A stretch of DNA of 64,000 nt from NCBI GenBank assembly GCA_003635315.1, contig PYJD01000042.1, forward strand, positions 1 through 64,000. Reading direction: 5' to 3'. Source of the stretch: Candidatus Poribacteria bacterium (GTDB lineage Bacteria > Poribacteria > WGA-4E > WGA-3G). The notes beneath the pieces were generated by a model, which did not search any database, was not told the DNA's origin, and saw only the letters and a program-made list of their open reading frames with translations. Position 1 is the first letter of the stretch, and the number at the start of each line of letters is the position of its first letter. The position numbers and the translations under genes were made by a program. Below are positions 16,914 through 26,509 of the stretch, piece after piece.

Positions 16914-19238
16914 TTATACCAACCCACCCCTCTTACGTAAAAACCACTCCAAACCGAGCAAAAGAAGGATGAGACCGAAAATCAGAGGTAGATCCCAAAT
17001 ATCCACATCCGTTATCTCCGAAGTGGCACTCTCAACAAGAGAGATTTGATTTACCAATTGAGGTGCTTCCGCAATAGGATAGTATTTCCCACCGGTCATG
17101 CTCGCGAGATTCGATAGCAGGGACATATTAAGTGCTGCATCACTAAACTCAGCATAAGAGGGTTTCACCTCAAAAAGTGCTTGCTGTTTTCCAAGATCTT
17201 CTCCAGCAAGAGTTCCAGTGGCTGTTACAGTATAATCACCGTTTCTGTTAGGTATGAATCTGGCAGTATATAGTCCATCTTTACCTAAAACTTGCTCAAG
17301 TGTAAGTTCTTTCCGTGTTCCTGTTTCATCAACAACAATTGCCCGTATTTTTGCCTTGTTGGTTAAAGCAAAGTTCTTATCCATAGCTGTTACTTCAATA
17401 ACAACAGGTTCCTTTAATGTATATTCAGTCTTGGGTATATCCAGTTTAATGGAGGATTGCGGTGCGGTTGTTAACCATTTTGCAACCTGTCGCCAAAAAC
17501 GTTCACTGCTATCATCTTTACTGTCTAAACCTGTTTGCCATCTATATGGATCGTTAGGAGTGAATACCATGACACGACCAGCATTGTAATTATGGGTTGC
17601 CATAAGAATACGGTTGCCAAATTCATTTCTGTCAGTAGGGTGTTCAGCGAGAATCGTAGCACCTGCCTTTGCACGTTTGACTTTGCTATAGCCGTACAGT
17701 TCAGGCATTTTTTCCCATCTTCGTAAGTTCTCAGTAGTGTTGTCTACCAACTCCAATAACGGGTCAGTTTGCCCTTCGGTAGTTAATTTGAACTTAAACA
17801 TCTTAGGTGTAGGCACTTCAGAAGGAGCAAGGTTTAATGGTACTTTCTCAGGTGGGTCTCCTAATTCTATCTCAACTGGTAATAATTCTGCGATGGGTGT
17901 ATTTAAATATGATTTAGCAATATCAGAATTTCCTAAAGATTGTGTGCCACCTAACATTAAGAAACCACCACCACGTGTACGGACGAACTCAACTGTATCC
18001 TCAAGTTGCTTTTTTGTGAAATTAGAAGCAGCAATATTTCCGAAAATGATTGCATCAAAGTTGAAGAGCATTTCCTTTGACTCAGGATAGAAACCGAAAT
18101 CTTCATCTGCACCACCTTGAGTCCCTCCGAAGCTTTGTTCACTGGTGATATAACGATCTGTTAGAACAATATTCGGATCATCTTGTAATGCGCGTTTAAT
18201 GAATTTAAATCCCCAATAGGGTCTGGAGACAAAGAGGATCTTTACACGTTTTGTGGGTGTTACTTTTAGTATGAAGGTTTTGTTGTTGTTTTGTGGGATG
18301 GCTTCGTCTACTTCAGGTAGAACTTGGACTTCATACTTTTGAGTCCCTGGTTGGCGCGGAGTGAATTTTAACGGTATCCGGACAGTCTCATTGTTCAGTG
18401 TGATGGGTAATGTTTTAACAACTCTACCATTTTCAATGAGTTGGAGGGTGGCTTTTTTCTGACTATTATCTGTCCGTTTCACTGTGGCAGATATTTCCAC
18501 TGGAAAATCTTCTTCTGCTGTACGAGGAACATCTACTTTCACTAATTCTATATCAGCGATACCTGTTTCTGATCCAATGCCAACAGTATGAACGGGGACT
18601 TTTCTTTCCCTTGCTTGCATCGCGGGTTTTTGAATGTCTATACCACTCCGATCTACCCCATCAGTAAAAAGGACGATACCGGATAGTGGTACTCCCTGCA
18701 TATCTGCTAATGCTTCTGTTACGGCATTAGGGATGTTGGTATTTTCTCCCTCTGCATCCATGAGAACTTCGTCTGGTATCCGTTTCGTATCTGTGTCAAA
18801 TGCAAAAAGTCGTGTCTTAAATTGATTCGCGTTTAGCTTGTCAATAAGACCGCCACCTTCATCCGGATTTTCACCGAATAGAAGTTTATTGGCTTGGTCT
18901 AATCGAGATGTGCCGTCCTCTGAATCGGTAATCTGCATACTCTTGGAACGATCTACCATGACTAAAAGGTACGAATCATCAGGGTTGTTTTGGTAAATTG
19001 TAAGAAAAGGTTTGAGCAAGCAGAAGGCGAGAAAACACAATACAAGTGTACGAAGAACGATTAGAAATCCATGAAAAAAACGTCCTGTTCTACCCTTGGT
19101 ACTCCGGTATGCCCAGATGGTTGCTGCAACAAGACCAACCATCAGAACAAAAATAAGAAGCCCCGGTATTGGAACACCAAACGAGAAATCCCCTTCTCGA
19201 AAGACATCTATCGGGTACTTCATAAGTTTTTCAAACAT
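16914..19238 (-). CDS. VWA-domain membrane protein
   Basis: 774 residues. Two N-terminal membrane helices (about 24-43 and 57-77), a von Willebrand factor A domain with intact MIDAS DRSKSM (D96, S98, S100), and SGIVLFTDGVDRSG. A beta-sandwich region and a glutamine-amidotransferase-like segment (RGGGFLMLGGTQSLGN) follow. A Big/CARDB-like domain and a C-terminal membrane helix (LPLIFGLILLLLGLEWFL) complete it. This layout is known from Bacteroidetes, Planctomycetes and related phyla and is usually paired with MoxR ATPases, as here. It probably works in the envelope; its exact role is unknown. Confidence 0.88.
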   Translation of the reverse strand: MFEKLMKYPIDVFREGDFSFGVPIPGLLIFVLMVGLVAATIWAYRSTKGRTGRFFHGFLIVLRTLVLCFLAFCLLKPFLTIYQNNPDDSYLLVMVDRSKSMQITDSEDGTSRLDQANKLLFGENPDEGGGLIDKLNANQFKTRLFAFDTDTKRIPDEVLMDAEGENTNIPNAVTEALADMQGVPLSGIVLFTDGVDRSGIDIQKPAMQARERKVPVHTVGIGSETGIADIELVKVDVPRTAEEDFPVEISATVKRTDNSQKKATLQLIENGRVVKTLPITLNNETVRIPLKFTPRQPGTQKYEVQVLPEVDEAIPQNNNKTFILKVTPTKRVKILFVSRPYWGFKFIKRALQDDPNIVLTDRYITSEQSFGGTQGGADEDFGFYPESKEMLFNFDAIIFGNIAASNFTKKQLEDTVEFVRTRGGGFLMLGGTQSLGNSDIAKSYLNTPIAELLPVEIELGDPPEKVPLNLAPSEVPTPKMFKFKLTTEGQTDPLLELVDNTTENLRRWEKMPELYGYSKVKRAKAGATILAEHPTDRNEFGNRILMATHNYNAGRVMVFTPNDPYRWQTGLDSKDDSSERFWRQVAKWLTTAPQSSIKLDIPKTEYTLKEPVVIEVTAMDKNFALTNKAKIRAIVVDETGTRKELTLEQVLGKDGLYTARFIPNRNGDYTVTATGTLAGEDLGKQQALFEVKPSYAEFSDAALNMSLLSNLASMTGGKYYPIAEAPQLVNQISLVESATSEITDVDIWDLPLIFGLILLLLGLEWFLRKRGGLV

Positions 19239-19663
19239 AAGTGTGTGTTACCCTTGTTAAACCTATACTATTAATTGAGATATTTTGTAATATGACAGAG
19301 TATATATTAATATTGTGCGTTTTTTATATTATACATTTAGAAAAGGGTTTCTTCAACCTTTTCTGAGGAATCGTTAGGATATTCACGGAATTAGATAAGA
19401 GTTTAAAGTAGGATGGATGAAGTTTTAATTCCTTAAATCCTGCCTTCACAACCGCGTGTGAAATAATTTGTGAGATCAAAGTATTTTGTGTAGGTGTTGA
19501 GGATCGAAACACTTACTACCAAATTCTGGGAACTCGTAGCGCAAAATGTCAGATTGTGCTACCAAAATGATACCTCCTCAAGACGGTTAATATTTTTTAT
19601 CTGAGTACCTTACTCCCTGTGTTTGCTTTCACTGTTGTGTCTATTCTGAGTTATGAACTATTT
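19239..19663 (-). other. Intergenic stretch with a possible gene remnant
   Basis: No intact gene. On the minus strand a strong GAGGAGG sequence near 19575 precedes a short TTG-started frame. After an apparent frame change this continues as about 60 codons (19324-19512, containing SNSVNILTIPQKRLKKPFSK). This looks like the decayed end of a gene next to the defence-like island; identity unknown. Confidence 0.3.
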
Positions 19664-21502
19664 TCAATTAGTTTTTTCAGATTCAACACACTCAGTTATC
19701 ACTTCCATTGCCCTGTTATTGTCCCCGAAAATAGTATCTTCCAATTTCTTATAAGTGCTGATACCGGGCTTGATACAAGAAGCCAATTGCCTTTGGAAAT
19801 GTCCAGTAGTTTCACCGCTTAGAACATTGGGTGCCGATTCACGAACTTTTCCATGTAAATCTTGTATTGCCCGTTTCATCTTGTCACTTTCTTTTCCGGG
19901 CCACGTTTCCTTCTCTTTTAGTATTCCATTCCATTCATTAAGCAGAAAATTTGGTTCTAATTGATGGTCTTCACAGAATTTACGAAGCACATCGGGTTGG
20001 ACAAAACAATGTTCAATAGTCCGAAATGGCAAAACCCTAATTCCCTTTTCTAAGTAATCCATCCGTATTGTTTCTGTATCTGATAGATCATCACGATCTC
20101 TTAGCCCAAGAATTTGTACATTCTTGTCTTTGACGAATTCAGTCATCTGAGTAGAAGAATCTATTTCATTAGCTACGTCCTCTTTTCCTCCGACGGACCT
20201 GAAATCAACAATTGGCCATCGTCCCTCGAAAATTTTCCTGTAATATACCTCATCTGAATATTCCCCACGCTTAGTTTCTTGCTCACCTTCACAAAAAATA
20301 ATTGCTTCGGGTAATAACCTATCTTTTAAGTTTCCTATTGAGTGTTCTAACACCCGAGATCGCATTTCATATGTTGGTTCAATGGGTCTCAGTGTTTCTT
20401 CCTGATCAAAGTTTTTCCCAGTGAAATCCAAGAAAGCAACCGCTGATGGGTCCTTATTATAAAGTTCCAGTGATTTTTCCAATATCTCAATTGAATGTGT
20501 AGAAATCCACAATTGTCCTTTATCCGGAGTTAATCTAAATAATTCTTCGATAAGCTTCCCCCGAACTACTGAAGCAACATGCAATTCAGGCTCGTCTATA
20601 ACATATATAACTTCATCACCAAATTCTCTTTTTATGACGAAATGATTTAAAACGAGGTCTACAACTGCACTTTCCCCAGAAGATAATTGATCTAAACTTA
20701 AAGTAATGGAGTCTTTTTCAAATATAAACCCACGATTATGTTTCAAGTCCCCGAGATTACTTAATTTCCAATTTCCACCTAATACAGCTTTTAAAGCCTC
20801 TTCAATGGGAACAAAAGTATCGCGAATAATTTGATTCCATCTGCTAAAATCCCCGCGGACTATAAAATCAGAGCTGTCTTTTATCCATTGAGAACATAGG
20901 GTGCGCCAATTATGAAGAAAAAATGGATCGCCATCAATTAATCGTTGCCAAGTACGTTGCTTTAGATCCGTCGAATCGTTCACTCCACCACTCTGTGTCC
21001 CTATATTTCGGTAGGGAGTTCTTACATTAAAACAATTTATCCAATCATCTTTGTTGCAATCTGTGTGATTATGGAAATCTATATTTATGAAATGTTCTCT
21101 AACCAAATCCAATGTTGCTTGAGTGCCATGATGTAGAAATTGAGGGATTACGTTCGGTGGATTTGCTAAACTTCTTGTATAGTACCTACCCTGAAAGTTT
21201 AACTGTGACAACCGTGTTTCTATGAGGATATCTTCTCTTGTTCGGATATCCGGCCCTATCTGCGGATACACTTTGTCAATTGTTTTATCTTGCTTGATAT
21301 AGTAATTAAAGTTTGAATTACTCCAAGGGATTTGATAAAGTCCATTGATTTTCCTGGCTACTTCCATAGATTCAATTAATGAGGATTTGCCACATCCATT
21401 TGGCCCTAACAGTACAACTAACTTCACTGTGTCCGACAAATTATCTATAGTCAAATTTGAAAACTTTTTGAAATTCTGTAGTTTGATATTTCTGATTTTC
21501 AA
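19664..21502 (-). CDS. AAA ATPase with C-terminal TOPRIM/DUF4435-like domain (OLD-like)
   Basis: 612 residues. ABC-type ATPase: Walker A GPNGCGKS (33-40), signature-like LDQLSSGESAVVDL, Walker B VIYVIDEPELHVA and the switch ISTHS. A C-terminal domain has acidic motifs IIFCEGEQE and LRDRDD resembling the TOPRIM/DUF4435 metal site of overcoming-lysogenization-defect-type nucleases. Such proteins are common in phage-defence loci. It lies just downstream of an inactivated hsdS and a DNA methyltransferase on the same strand, so it is probably part of a defence island. Nuclease activity is inferred. Confidence 0.8.
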   Translation of the reverse strand: MKIRNIKLQNFKKFSNLTIDNLSDTVKLVVLLGPNGCGKSSLIESMEVARKINGLYQIPWSNSNFNYYIKQDKTIDKVYPQIGPDIRTREDILIETRLSQLNFQGRYYTRSLANPPNVIPQFLHHGTQATLDLVREHFINIDFHNHTDCNKDDWINCFNVRTPYRNIGTQSGGVNDSTDLKQRTWQRLIDGDPFFLHNWRTLCSQWIKDSSDFIVRGDFSRWNQIIRDTFVPIEEALKAVLGGNWKLSNLGDLKHNRGFIFEKDSITLSLDQLSSGESAVVDLVLNHFVIKREFGDEVIYVIDEPELHVASVVRGKLIEELFRLTPDKGQLWISTHSIEILEKSLELYNKDPSAVAFLDFTGKNFDQEETLRPIEPTYEMRSRVLEHSIGNLKDRLLPEAIIFCEGEQETKRGEYSDEVYYRKIFEGRWPIVDFRSVGGKEDVANEIDSSTQMTEFVKDKNVQILGLRDRDDLSDTETIRMDYLEKGIRVLPFRTIEHCFVQPDVLRKFCEDHQLEPNFLLNEWNGILKEKETWPGKESDKMKRAIQDLHGKVRESAPNVLSGETTGHFQRQLASCIKPGISTYKKLEDTIFGDNNRAMEVITECVESEKTN

Positions 21503-21528
21503 TTTCGATTCCTTTCATTTTACGCATT

Positions 21529-22282
21529 TTACCACGCATAGATAACCTTCTCATCAAGCACCTTCAACGCTTCCTGCTCCAAGTTATAGGCTTCAGTCCG
21601 TTTTCCGTTCGCTTCCAAAACTGTGTCGTTTATTTTTCGCTGTGTGCTTTCATCGCGCAATAACGGGACCATGATTTCTGAAACCTGTGCATCATTGATT
21701 TCATCTACTACTGCCCCATAGATATACTGAGTTATCAGTGGATAGGCGTAGGCACTCGAAAACCACGCGTAAAGGTATCCCGCAATTTCCCTATTTGCAG
21801 GAACGACTCGGATGATGTGTTGATTTGCTGTCCAGCCTTGCAAATGTTTAGGAACTATTGTTACTTTTGTAATTGTCCCAACTACATGTAATGAGAGTCA
21901 TGTTTTCACGAAGTGTTAATTCATCCTTAATTCTGTTCCCGTGCTGTGTTAGAGACAGATATTTTTTGTTGTTTGGTTCTAACTCAAATATCTGTTTGCT
22001 CCAATAAAAGGGACACCGCTCCCTTCTTCAACATAGCCCCATATTTAATTGCAGTTAAATCATCTTTATATGATTCTTCAAAATCTCTACTAACCTTTTC
22101 AAATCTATATGTGGATCTGAGAGTGCTTGTTCCAGTATAAACTTTTCAACTTCAATAGATCGTTTCGGATCAAACTCTCTGAGTTTCCTAAATGCATCAA
22201 CATGATTAGATTTACACTCAAAAAATCTTTGAACGTCTTTAAATCTTGAATCTTCTTGTGTTGGTAGTGGTAGATGAGTTCA
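21529..22282 (-). pseudogene. Decayed type I restriction specificity subunit (hsdS-like)
   Basis: The intact C-terminal piece (21529-21843) carries GWTANQHIIRVVPANREIAG and the GAVVDEINDAQVSEIMVPLL motif of target-recognition subunits. Upstream the homologous frame continues as TIGKVTIVPKHLQ-like sequence. One frameshift separates it from the KYLSLTQHGNRIKDELTLRE region, and at least one more separates that from GSGVPFIGANRY, another conserved block. There is no intact start. No hsdM or hsdR is in the window, so the restriction system is broken or was reassigned. Confidence 0.75.
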
Positions 22283-22320
22283 ACCTATTTTGAATTAGGA
22301 CTATTCAGTAACTGACAATC

Positions 22321-24036
22321 CTAAAAATCAAATAACGTCGGCTGCATCTGTTTACCTGTCCACGGGTTTGCAAGCGATGGCAATTGCAGAATCCGATTCG
22401 GGTCTTGGTCGTTACGGAAATACTCTTCAACTGAAAAACACTGGATAGGTGGATACTCAGACACACCGATCTTGACAGGTTCTAACGTATGTGTCCAATT
22501 TCGTTGCGCGTTTTGCGCGTCAAGCGTGATAAGGATACCCATCGCTGCGTTTTCGTTGCGGACATTTGCATGAAGCCGATCATACTTTGCTTTTTGTGAG
22601 CCTGAGGCACCGGTGACCTGCACGATAATTGCTTTACGATCCATATTATCAGGTTTATAGTGTAGCATCCCGAATCCGTCTATACCATCATCACCAACTT
22701 TCTTTGGATTGGCAGCGAACCCGTCAATAAGCGAAACCGCCCAATCCTGAAATTTGAAATGATCAGTCTTTGCCAGTTGTGTCGCGGTGTCCATATCAAT
22801 AGGGATTCCTTGCACCGGAAAAGCGTCTCTACCATGCAGTTTGATGCGATGTTCATTGATTAAACGGAGCGCGAAAGGAAGGATATCAATACCGATAACA
22901 TCACGACCATTGATGAGAGCTGCTTCAACTGTCGTGCCGCATCCTGCAAAGGGGTCAAGCACAACATCGCCAGGGTTAGAGGAGGCTTTAATGAATAGTT
23001 CATAGAGTGCTATAGGTTTTTGAGTCGGAAAGTGGAGATTCTCTGTTGAATCACCTACATTTTCTATATCTGTTATAAGATCTTGTATCCTGCGCCCATG
23101 AGATATTGATAAATATCGCTTAAATCTTGGAACTTTACCTTTTTTAGTCTTAGGCCAATGGATTAGGTCCTTTTCGTCTAATATATCTAACTTTTCATGA
23201 ACTGAAAGTGATTCATAATTTTCAGGAGGTTCAATACCTGCAGGCCAAGATTCTCTGCGCGGTGCAGCCCAATGCCTACCCTTACCAACATCACTTGGAT
23301 TTATACCTCGCCAAGGTTTGCCAGATTCACCTTTTTGGGTAGCACCAGGACCAGTTAAAGTAATAGGTTGATAGAGTCCTCTTTCATCTTCATTTTTGAA
23401 ATGTTTCTTTATATACTCTGGTTTATATTCCGCGTGGATTGGATTCCATACATGTTGCCCGTCCTTGCGATAAAAAAGTATTGTATCATGAATTCTTCCA
23501 TATTGATTACTAATATGTGATTTAGTTCGCTGCCACACAATCTCGTTTAGATAGTTATCAATATTAAAAATAGCATCCATGATTAGTTTCAGGTAATGAC
23601 TCGCATACGGATCACAATGTAGATAAATGCTACCTCCGTCACTCAAAATGCGGTGCATCACAAACAATCGTTCTGCCATATAGGAAGTATATGACAACAT
23701 CTTGCTCTGCGGGATCAACACCTCAAACCCAGCAATCACTCTTGATGCGGGGTTTGCCACAGCATTTTTGAGCCGTTGCACACGTTCAGCTGATTGCTCA
23801 TCCCAGAGCCACACATCGTCAAAAGCCTTGATTTGTGCTTCAGTTTTCAACCCAGAGTCCTTGAAGATGTTATTGTATCTGCGGTCAGAGTTAAAAGGCG
23901 GGTCCAGGCAAATAAGGTTTACGCTGTTTTCGGGGAAATTTGCCATGATGTCAAGGCAGTCGCCGTAGTACAAGGTGTTTGGTTGGAATTGTATGTTCAT
24001 ATTTTTGTGCTTCATCAAAAATGTCAACTGCTCCAC
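22321..24036 (-). CDS. Beta-class DNA methyltransferase fused to Mrr-like domain
   Basis: 571 residues from GTG 24036; ATGs at 24015 and 24000 are possible. Catalytic motif IV DPPF (45-48) comes before the SAM-binding DPFAGCGTT (about residue 360), giving beta-class order for an N4-cytosine or N6-adenine methyltransferase. The C-terminal region, GDDGIDG followed by AIIVQVTG and AAMGILITLD, matches the restriction-endonuclease-like domain often fused to this family. The usual catalytic Lys of the Q-x-K motif is Thr here, so the nuclease may be inactive. It is downstream of two membrane-protein genes on the same strand. Confidence 0.9.
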   Translation of the reverse strand: MEQLTFLMKHKNMNIQFQPNTLYYGDCLDIMANFPENSVNLICLDPPFNSDRRYNNIFKDSGLKTEAQIKAFDDVWLWDEQSAERVQRLKNAVANPASRVIAGFEVLIPQSKMLSYTSYMAERLFVMHRILSDGGSIYLHCDPYASHYLKLIMDAIFNIDNYLNEIVWQRTKSHISNQYGRIHDTILFYRKDGQHVWNPIHAEYKPEYIKKHFKNEDERGLYQPITLTGPGATQKGESGKPWRGINPSDVGKGRHWAAPRRESWPAGIEPPENYESLSVHEKLDILDEKDLIHWPKTKKGKVPRFKRYLSISHGRRIQDLITDIENVGDSTENLHFPTQKPIALYELFIKASSNPGDVVLDPFAGCGTTVEAALINGRDVIGIDILPFALRLINEHRIKLHGRDAFPVQGIPIDMDTATQLAKTDHFKFQDWAVSLIDGFAANPKKVGDDGIDGFGMLHYKPDNMDRKAIIVQVTGASGSQKAKYDRLHANVRNENAAMGILITLDAQNAQRNWTHTLEPVKIGVSEYPPIQCFSVEEYFRNDQDPNRILQLPSLANPWTGKQMQPTLFDF

Positions 24037-24046
24037 GTTAGCAAAT

Positions 24047-24850
24047 CTAACGAAATATAGTAGCGATGTTTTGTAGGAGAGGCTGCAAATAATTCCACAG
24101 CCAATGAAGTAGAGGTTTTAAAATAGCGTTACCAAAGGCAAAATCTAAAATAACAAAAATAACCCCCACAACACCGATAATATAATTTTTCTTGCTGATA
24201 ATGTAATTTTTCTTGCTCCAGAATTCGCTACGACTTTGGTTATGAGGGTGTTCTGGAGTTTGATTATTATCCTTTTCCTGTATACTACTATCGTCTTTAG
24301 GTACATCTAATCCATTATCAAACCTAACTATTTGAACAGACTCTTCATCCATCTCATAACGGTATTTAGCGTTGTTTTGAGACAACCTATGGTTTAATTT
24401 CTCCAAGGCCTCCTTAAAAAAACTTATATGCCTATTACGAACAGATTCTTTGCGACTCCATAATTCGTTACCAGCGTGTGGATTCGGAATGATGTTATCA
24501 GGTATCATTATCTGAATGTGAACTATATCATATACTACTTTCAATAAGCATTCAATGACATTAAAAAATTTCTCTGATGGAACTTCTCGTAAAAAGTCAA
24601 ATACTTCATGACGATAATTAGCATTTTCAAAGCGCCTCATACCAAACTCATTCCATAAAAATATGTAAACTTCTTTGTAAATAACCTCTTCATAATTAAG
24701 AGGAAAAAATATATTAGGGAGCAGATAGCCCGGAGATATCCTCTCTACTAAATCATCTACAATGTTAACAATCTGCTCCCTCAACTTTGGAGAGACATCC
24801 AGTTCAGATTGTTGTCTTGCCCGATTTGAAAAAAATCGCAACGAACTCAT
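24047..24850 (-). CDS. AbiJ-NTD4-like protein with C-terminal membrane helix
   Basis: 267 residues. The first about 180 residues follow the AbiJ N-terminal domain 4 (STM4504/CBY_0614-like) pattern. FFSNRARQQSE and LREQIVNIVDD come first, then YIFLWNEFGM, FFNVIECLLKVV, ALEKLNHRLSQNNAKYRYE and a final VQIVRFDN. That domain is found in abortive-infection and other defence proteins. A Gln/Asn-rich linker and a membrane segment (about 225-243) follow where other family members carry an effector. Start ATG 24850 overlaps the upstream stop (TAATG), so translation is coupled. The family call is by pattern only. Confidence 0.55.
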   Translation of the reverse strand: MSSLRFFSNRARQQSELDVSPKLREQIVNIVDDLVERISPGYLLPNIFFPLNYEEVIYKEVYIFLWNEFGMRRFENANYRHEVFDFLREVPSEKFFNVIECLLKVVYDIVHIQIMIPDNIIPNPHAGNELWSRKESVRNRHISFFKEALEKLNHRLSQNNAKYRYEMDEESVQIVRFDNGLDVPKDDSSIQEKDNNQTPEHPHNQSRSEFWSKKNYIISKKNYIIGVVGVIFVILDFAFGNAILKPLLHWLWNYLQPLLQNIATIFR

Positions 24851-25332
24851 TAGGGATCCCCTTCAGTCTGTAACTCATCTTCAGCCCTTGTATCGTAAGG
24901 TCTCTCATCCTGATTTTCTTTTGGAACTTCATCAAGTGCATTAACTGTAGGAATACGCTTTTCCTTTTTCCTTCTATTAGAGAAAAAATAAGTAACTACA
25001 CCACCAAAAATTGCAGCTAAAATAATCAATAGAATTGCCGTAATCCATGTTGTGCGTTCTTCAACCACAGCCATTCTTGTATTGATATTATTCACGCTTT
25101 TCGTTAGTTCTTTTACATTATCTGTTAGTTCTTTTTGATTATCGCTTAATACCTTTACATTTCTGGTTAAGTCCTTCACGGCATCAACAAGTTCTCGTAA
25201 ATCTACTGTTTCAATATACTGTAAATCTTTTGGTTGTGTTGGTTTTTGCTGAGCGAACACAACAGAGGTAACACAAAGCATTAAGAGAATAGCAGTGGGT
25301 ATCCAAAAAATACTCCACACTTTACGCATCAT
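24850..25332 (-). CDS. Coiled-coil single-pass membrane protein
   Basis: 160 residues. Signal peptide (about 1-27, ending VFA), then an extracytoplasmic coiled coil of about 60 residues with heptad-like repeats (VKDLTRNVKVLSDNQKELTD). A transmembrane helix (about 96-118, ITAILLIILAAIFGGVVTYF) and a basic/acidic cytoplasmic tail follow. It is the first gene of the tightly coupled pair with 24047-24850 and may sense or anchor at the envelope. Not recognised as a named family. Confidence 0.65.
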   Translation of the reverse strand: MMRKVWSIFWIPTAILLMLCVTSVVFAQQKPTQPKDLQYIETVDLRELVDAVKDLTRNVKVLSDNQKELTDNVKELTKSVNNINTRMAVVEERTTWITAILLIILAAIFGGVVTYFFSNRRKKEKRIPTVNALDEVPKENQDERPYDTRAEDELQTEGDP

Positions 25333-25468
25333 AAATCTCCTATGTTACTTTTGCTTCAATATAACAAGAAAAACATAACAATAAACATGGTGGAGAACAG
25401 AAACCTCTGAATATCACACGCATATTCAGCCTTGATTCCGCCCTGCAAGTGATCTATGAAATAGAAGT

Positions 25469-26452
25469 TTAATTAGGCACGTGAATTCGTTGTCCGGTAT
25501 GAGCGGATTCGTGTAATGCATCAATAACACGCATATTGGCTAACGAATCAGATATGGGTAGTCGGAGAGGTGTGTTATTTTCTACGGCTTCACATAGGTT
25601 TAAAATTTCCGCTGCATAAGGATTTACACCGGAGACGGTGACAGTTTCTCCATTTACAGTGAATTGTGATTCCCCTTCACTGTTTCCCCATGCGCTTCCT
25701 ACAAAAATAGTTCCTTTTGTACCAGTAACCTCATAATTCTCACGCCATGTCCAGCCGAAACTACAGTCAAACTGACCAGTAATACCATCCCCAAAATCTA
25801 AAGTGCCGATGAGTGTTTCCCAGACATTATTAATCGGTTCATATTTGCCAGTTGCCCATGCGGATTGGGGTTCTTGACCAATAACATAGCGAATGATGTT
25901 GATGCAGTAGCACCCTAAATCCATAACCGCACCACCACCGAGATCCCCTCTTAATCGCCAATTCGTTCGATCCGTGAGTCCAGTTGAAAAAGTGGAACGT
26001 GCATACCGAACATCCCCGATTGCTCCCTCCTCTATTTTCTCTTTTACTGCCAAGGTTAGCGGATGGTGTCGGTACATAAACGCTTCCATCAGGAGAATGC
26101 CAGCATTTTCTGTAGCCTGAATCATCTGTTCAAGTTGGGATGTGTTCACCGTAATCGGTTTTTCAACGAGGATACCCTTAACGCCAGAACGTACTGCTTC
26201 AAGAACATTTTTGAGATGACTCGAGGGCCAAGTAGCAATTACAAGGACATCCGGATTCTGTTTTTCCAACATTTGTCGTAGGTCGTTATAGGTGTTCTCT
26301 ACATTATATTCTGTAGCAAAACGGGATAGTGCTTCAAATTTCTCATCACATGCCCCAACAATTTCGATTTCTGGTACATGACGCCATGCGTTTCCGTGCG
26401 CGGTTGAGATACCACCACATCCGACTATTGCGACGCGATATTTATTTGCCAT
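25469..26452 (-). CDS. Gfo/Idh/MocA family oxidoreductase
   Basis: 327 residues from ATG 26452, which has AAGGG upstream. Rossmann motif AIVGCGGISTAHG; EKP motif ILVEKPITV; GGGAVMDLGCYCINIIRYVIG in the catalytic domain. NAD(P)-dependent sugar or polyol dehydrogenase of unknown substrate. Downstream of a further family member (26510-27481) in the same direction with a gap of about 57 nt, so the pair is probably co-transcribed. Confidence 0.92.
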   Translation of the reverse strand: MANKYRVAIVGCGGISTAHGNAWRHVPEIEIVGACDEKFEALSRFATEYNVENTYNDLRQMLEKQNPDVLVIATWPSSHLKNVLEAVRSGVKGILVEKPITVNTSQLEQMIQATENAGILLMEAFMYRHHPLTLAVKEKIEEGAIGDVRYARSTFSTGLTDRTNWRLRGDLGGGAVMDLGCYCINIIRYVIGQEPQSAWATGKYEPINNVWETLIGTLDFGDGITGQFDCSFGWTWRENYEVTGTKGTIFVGSAWGNSEGESQFTVNGETVTVSGVNPYAAEILNLCEAVENNTPLRLPISDSLANMRVIDALHESAHTGQRIHVPN

Positions 26453-26509
26453 GGTTTTACCCTTGTTTAGATTATTATCAGAAAATGTAGGTGTAGAACG
26501 CATGTACTT

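Noticed and set aside
16603-17049. 148-codon plus-strand frame across the sulfatase and VWA genes
   Set aside because: It spans two real minus-strand genes and their gap and shows no recognisable protein.
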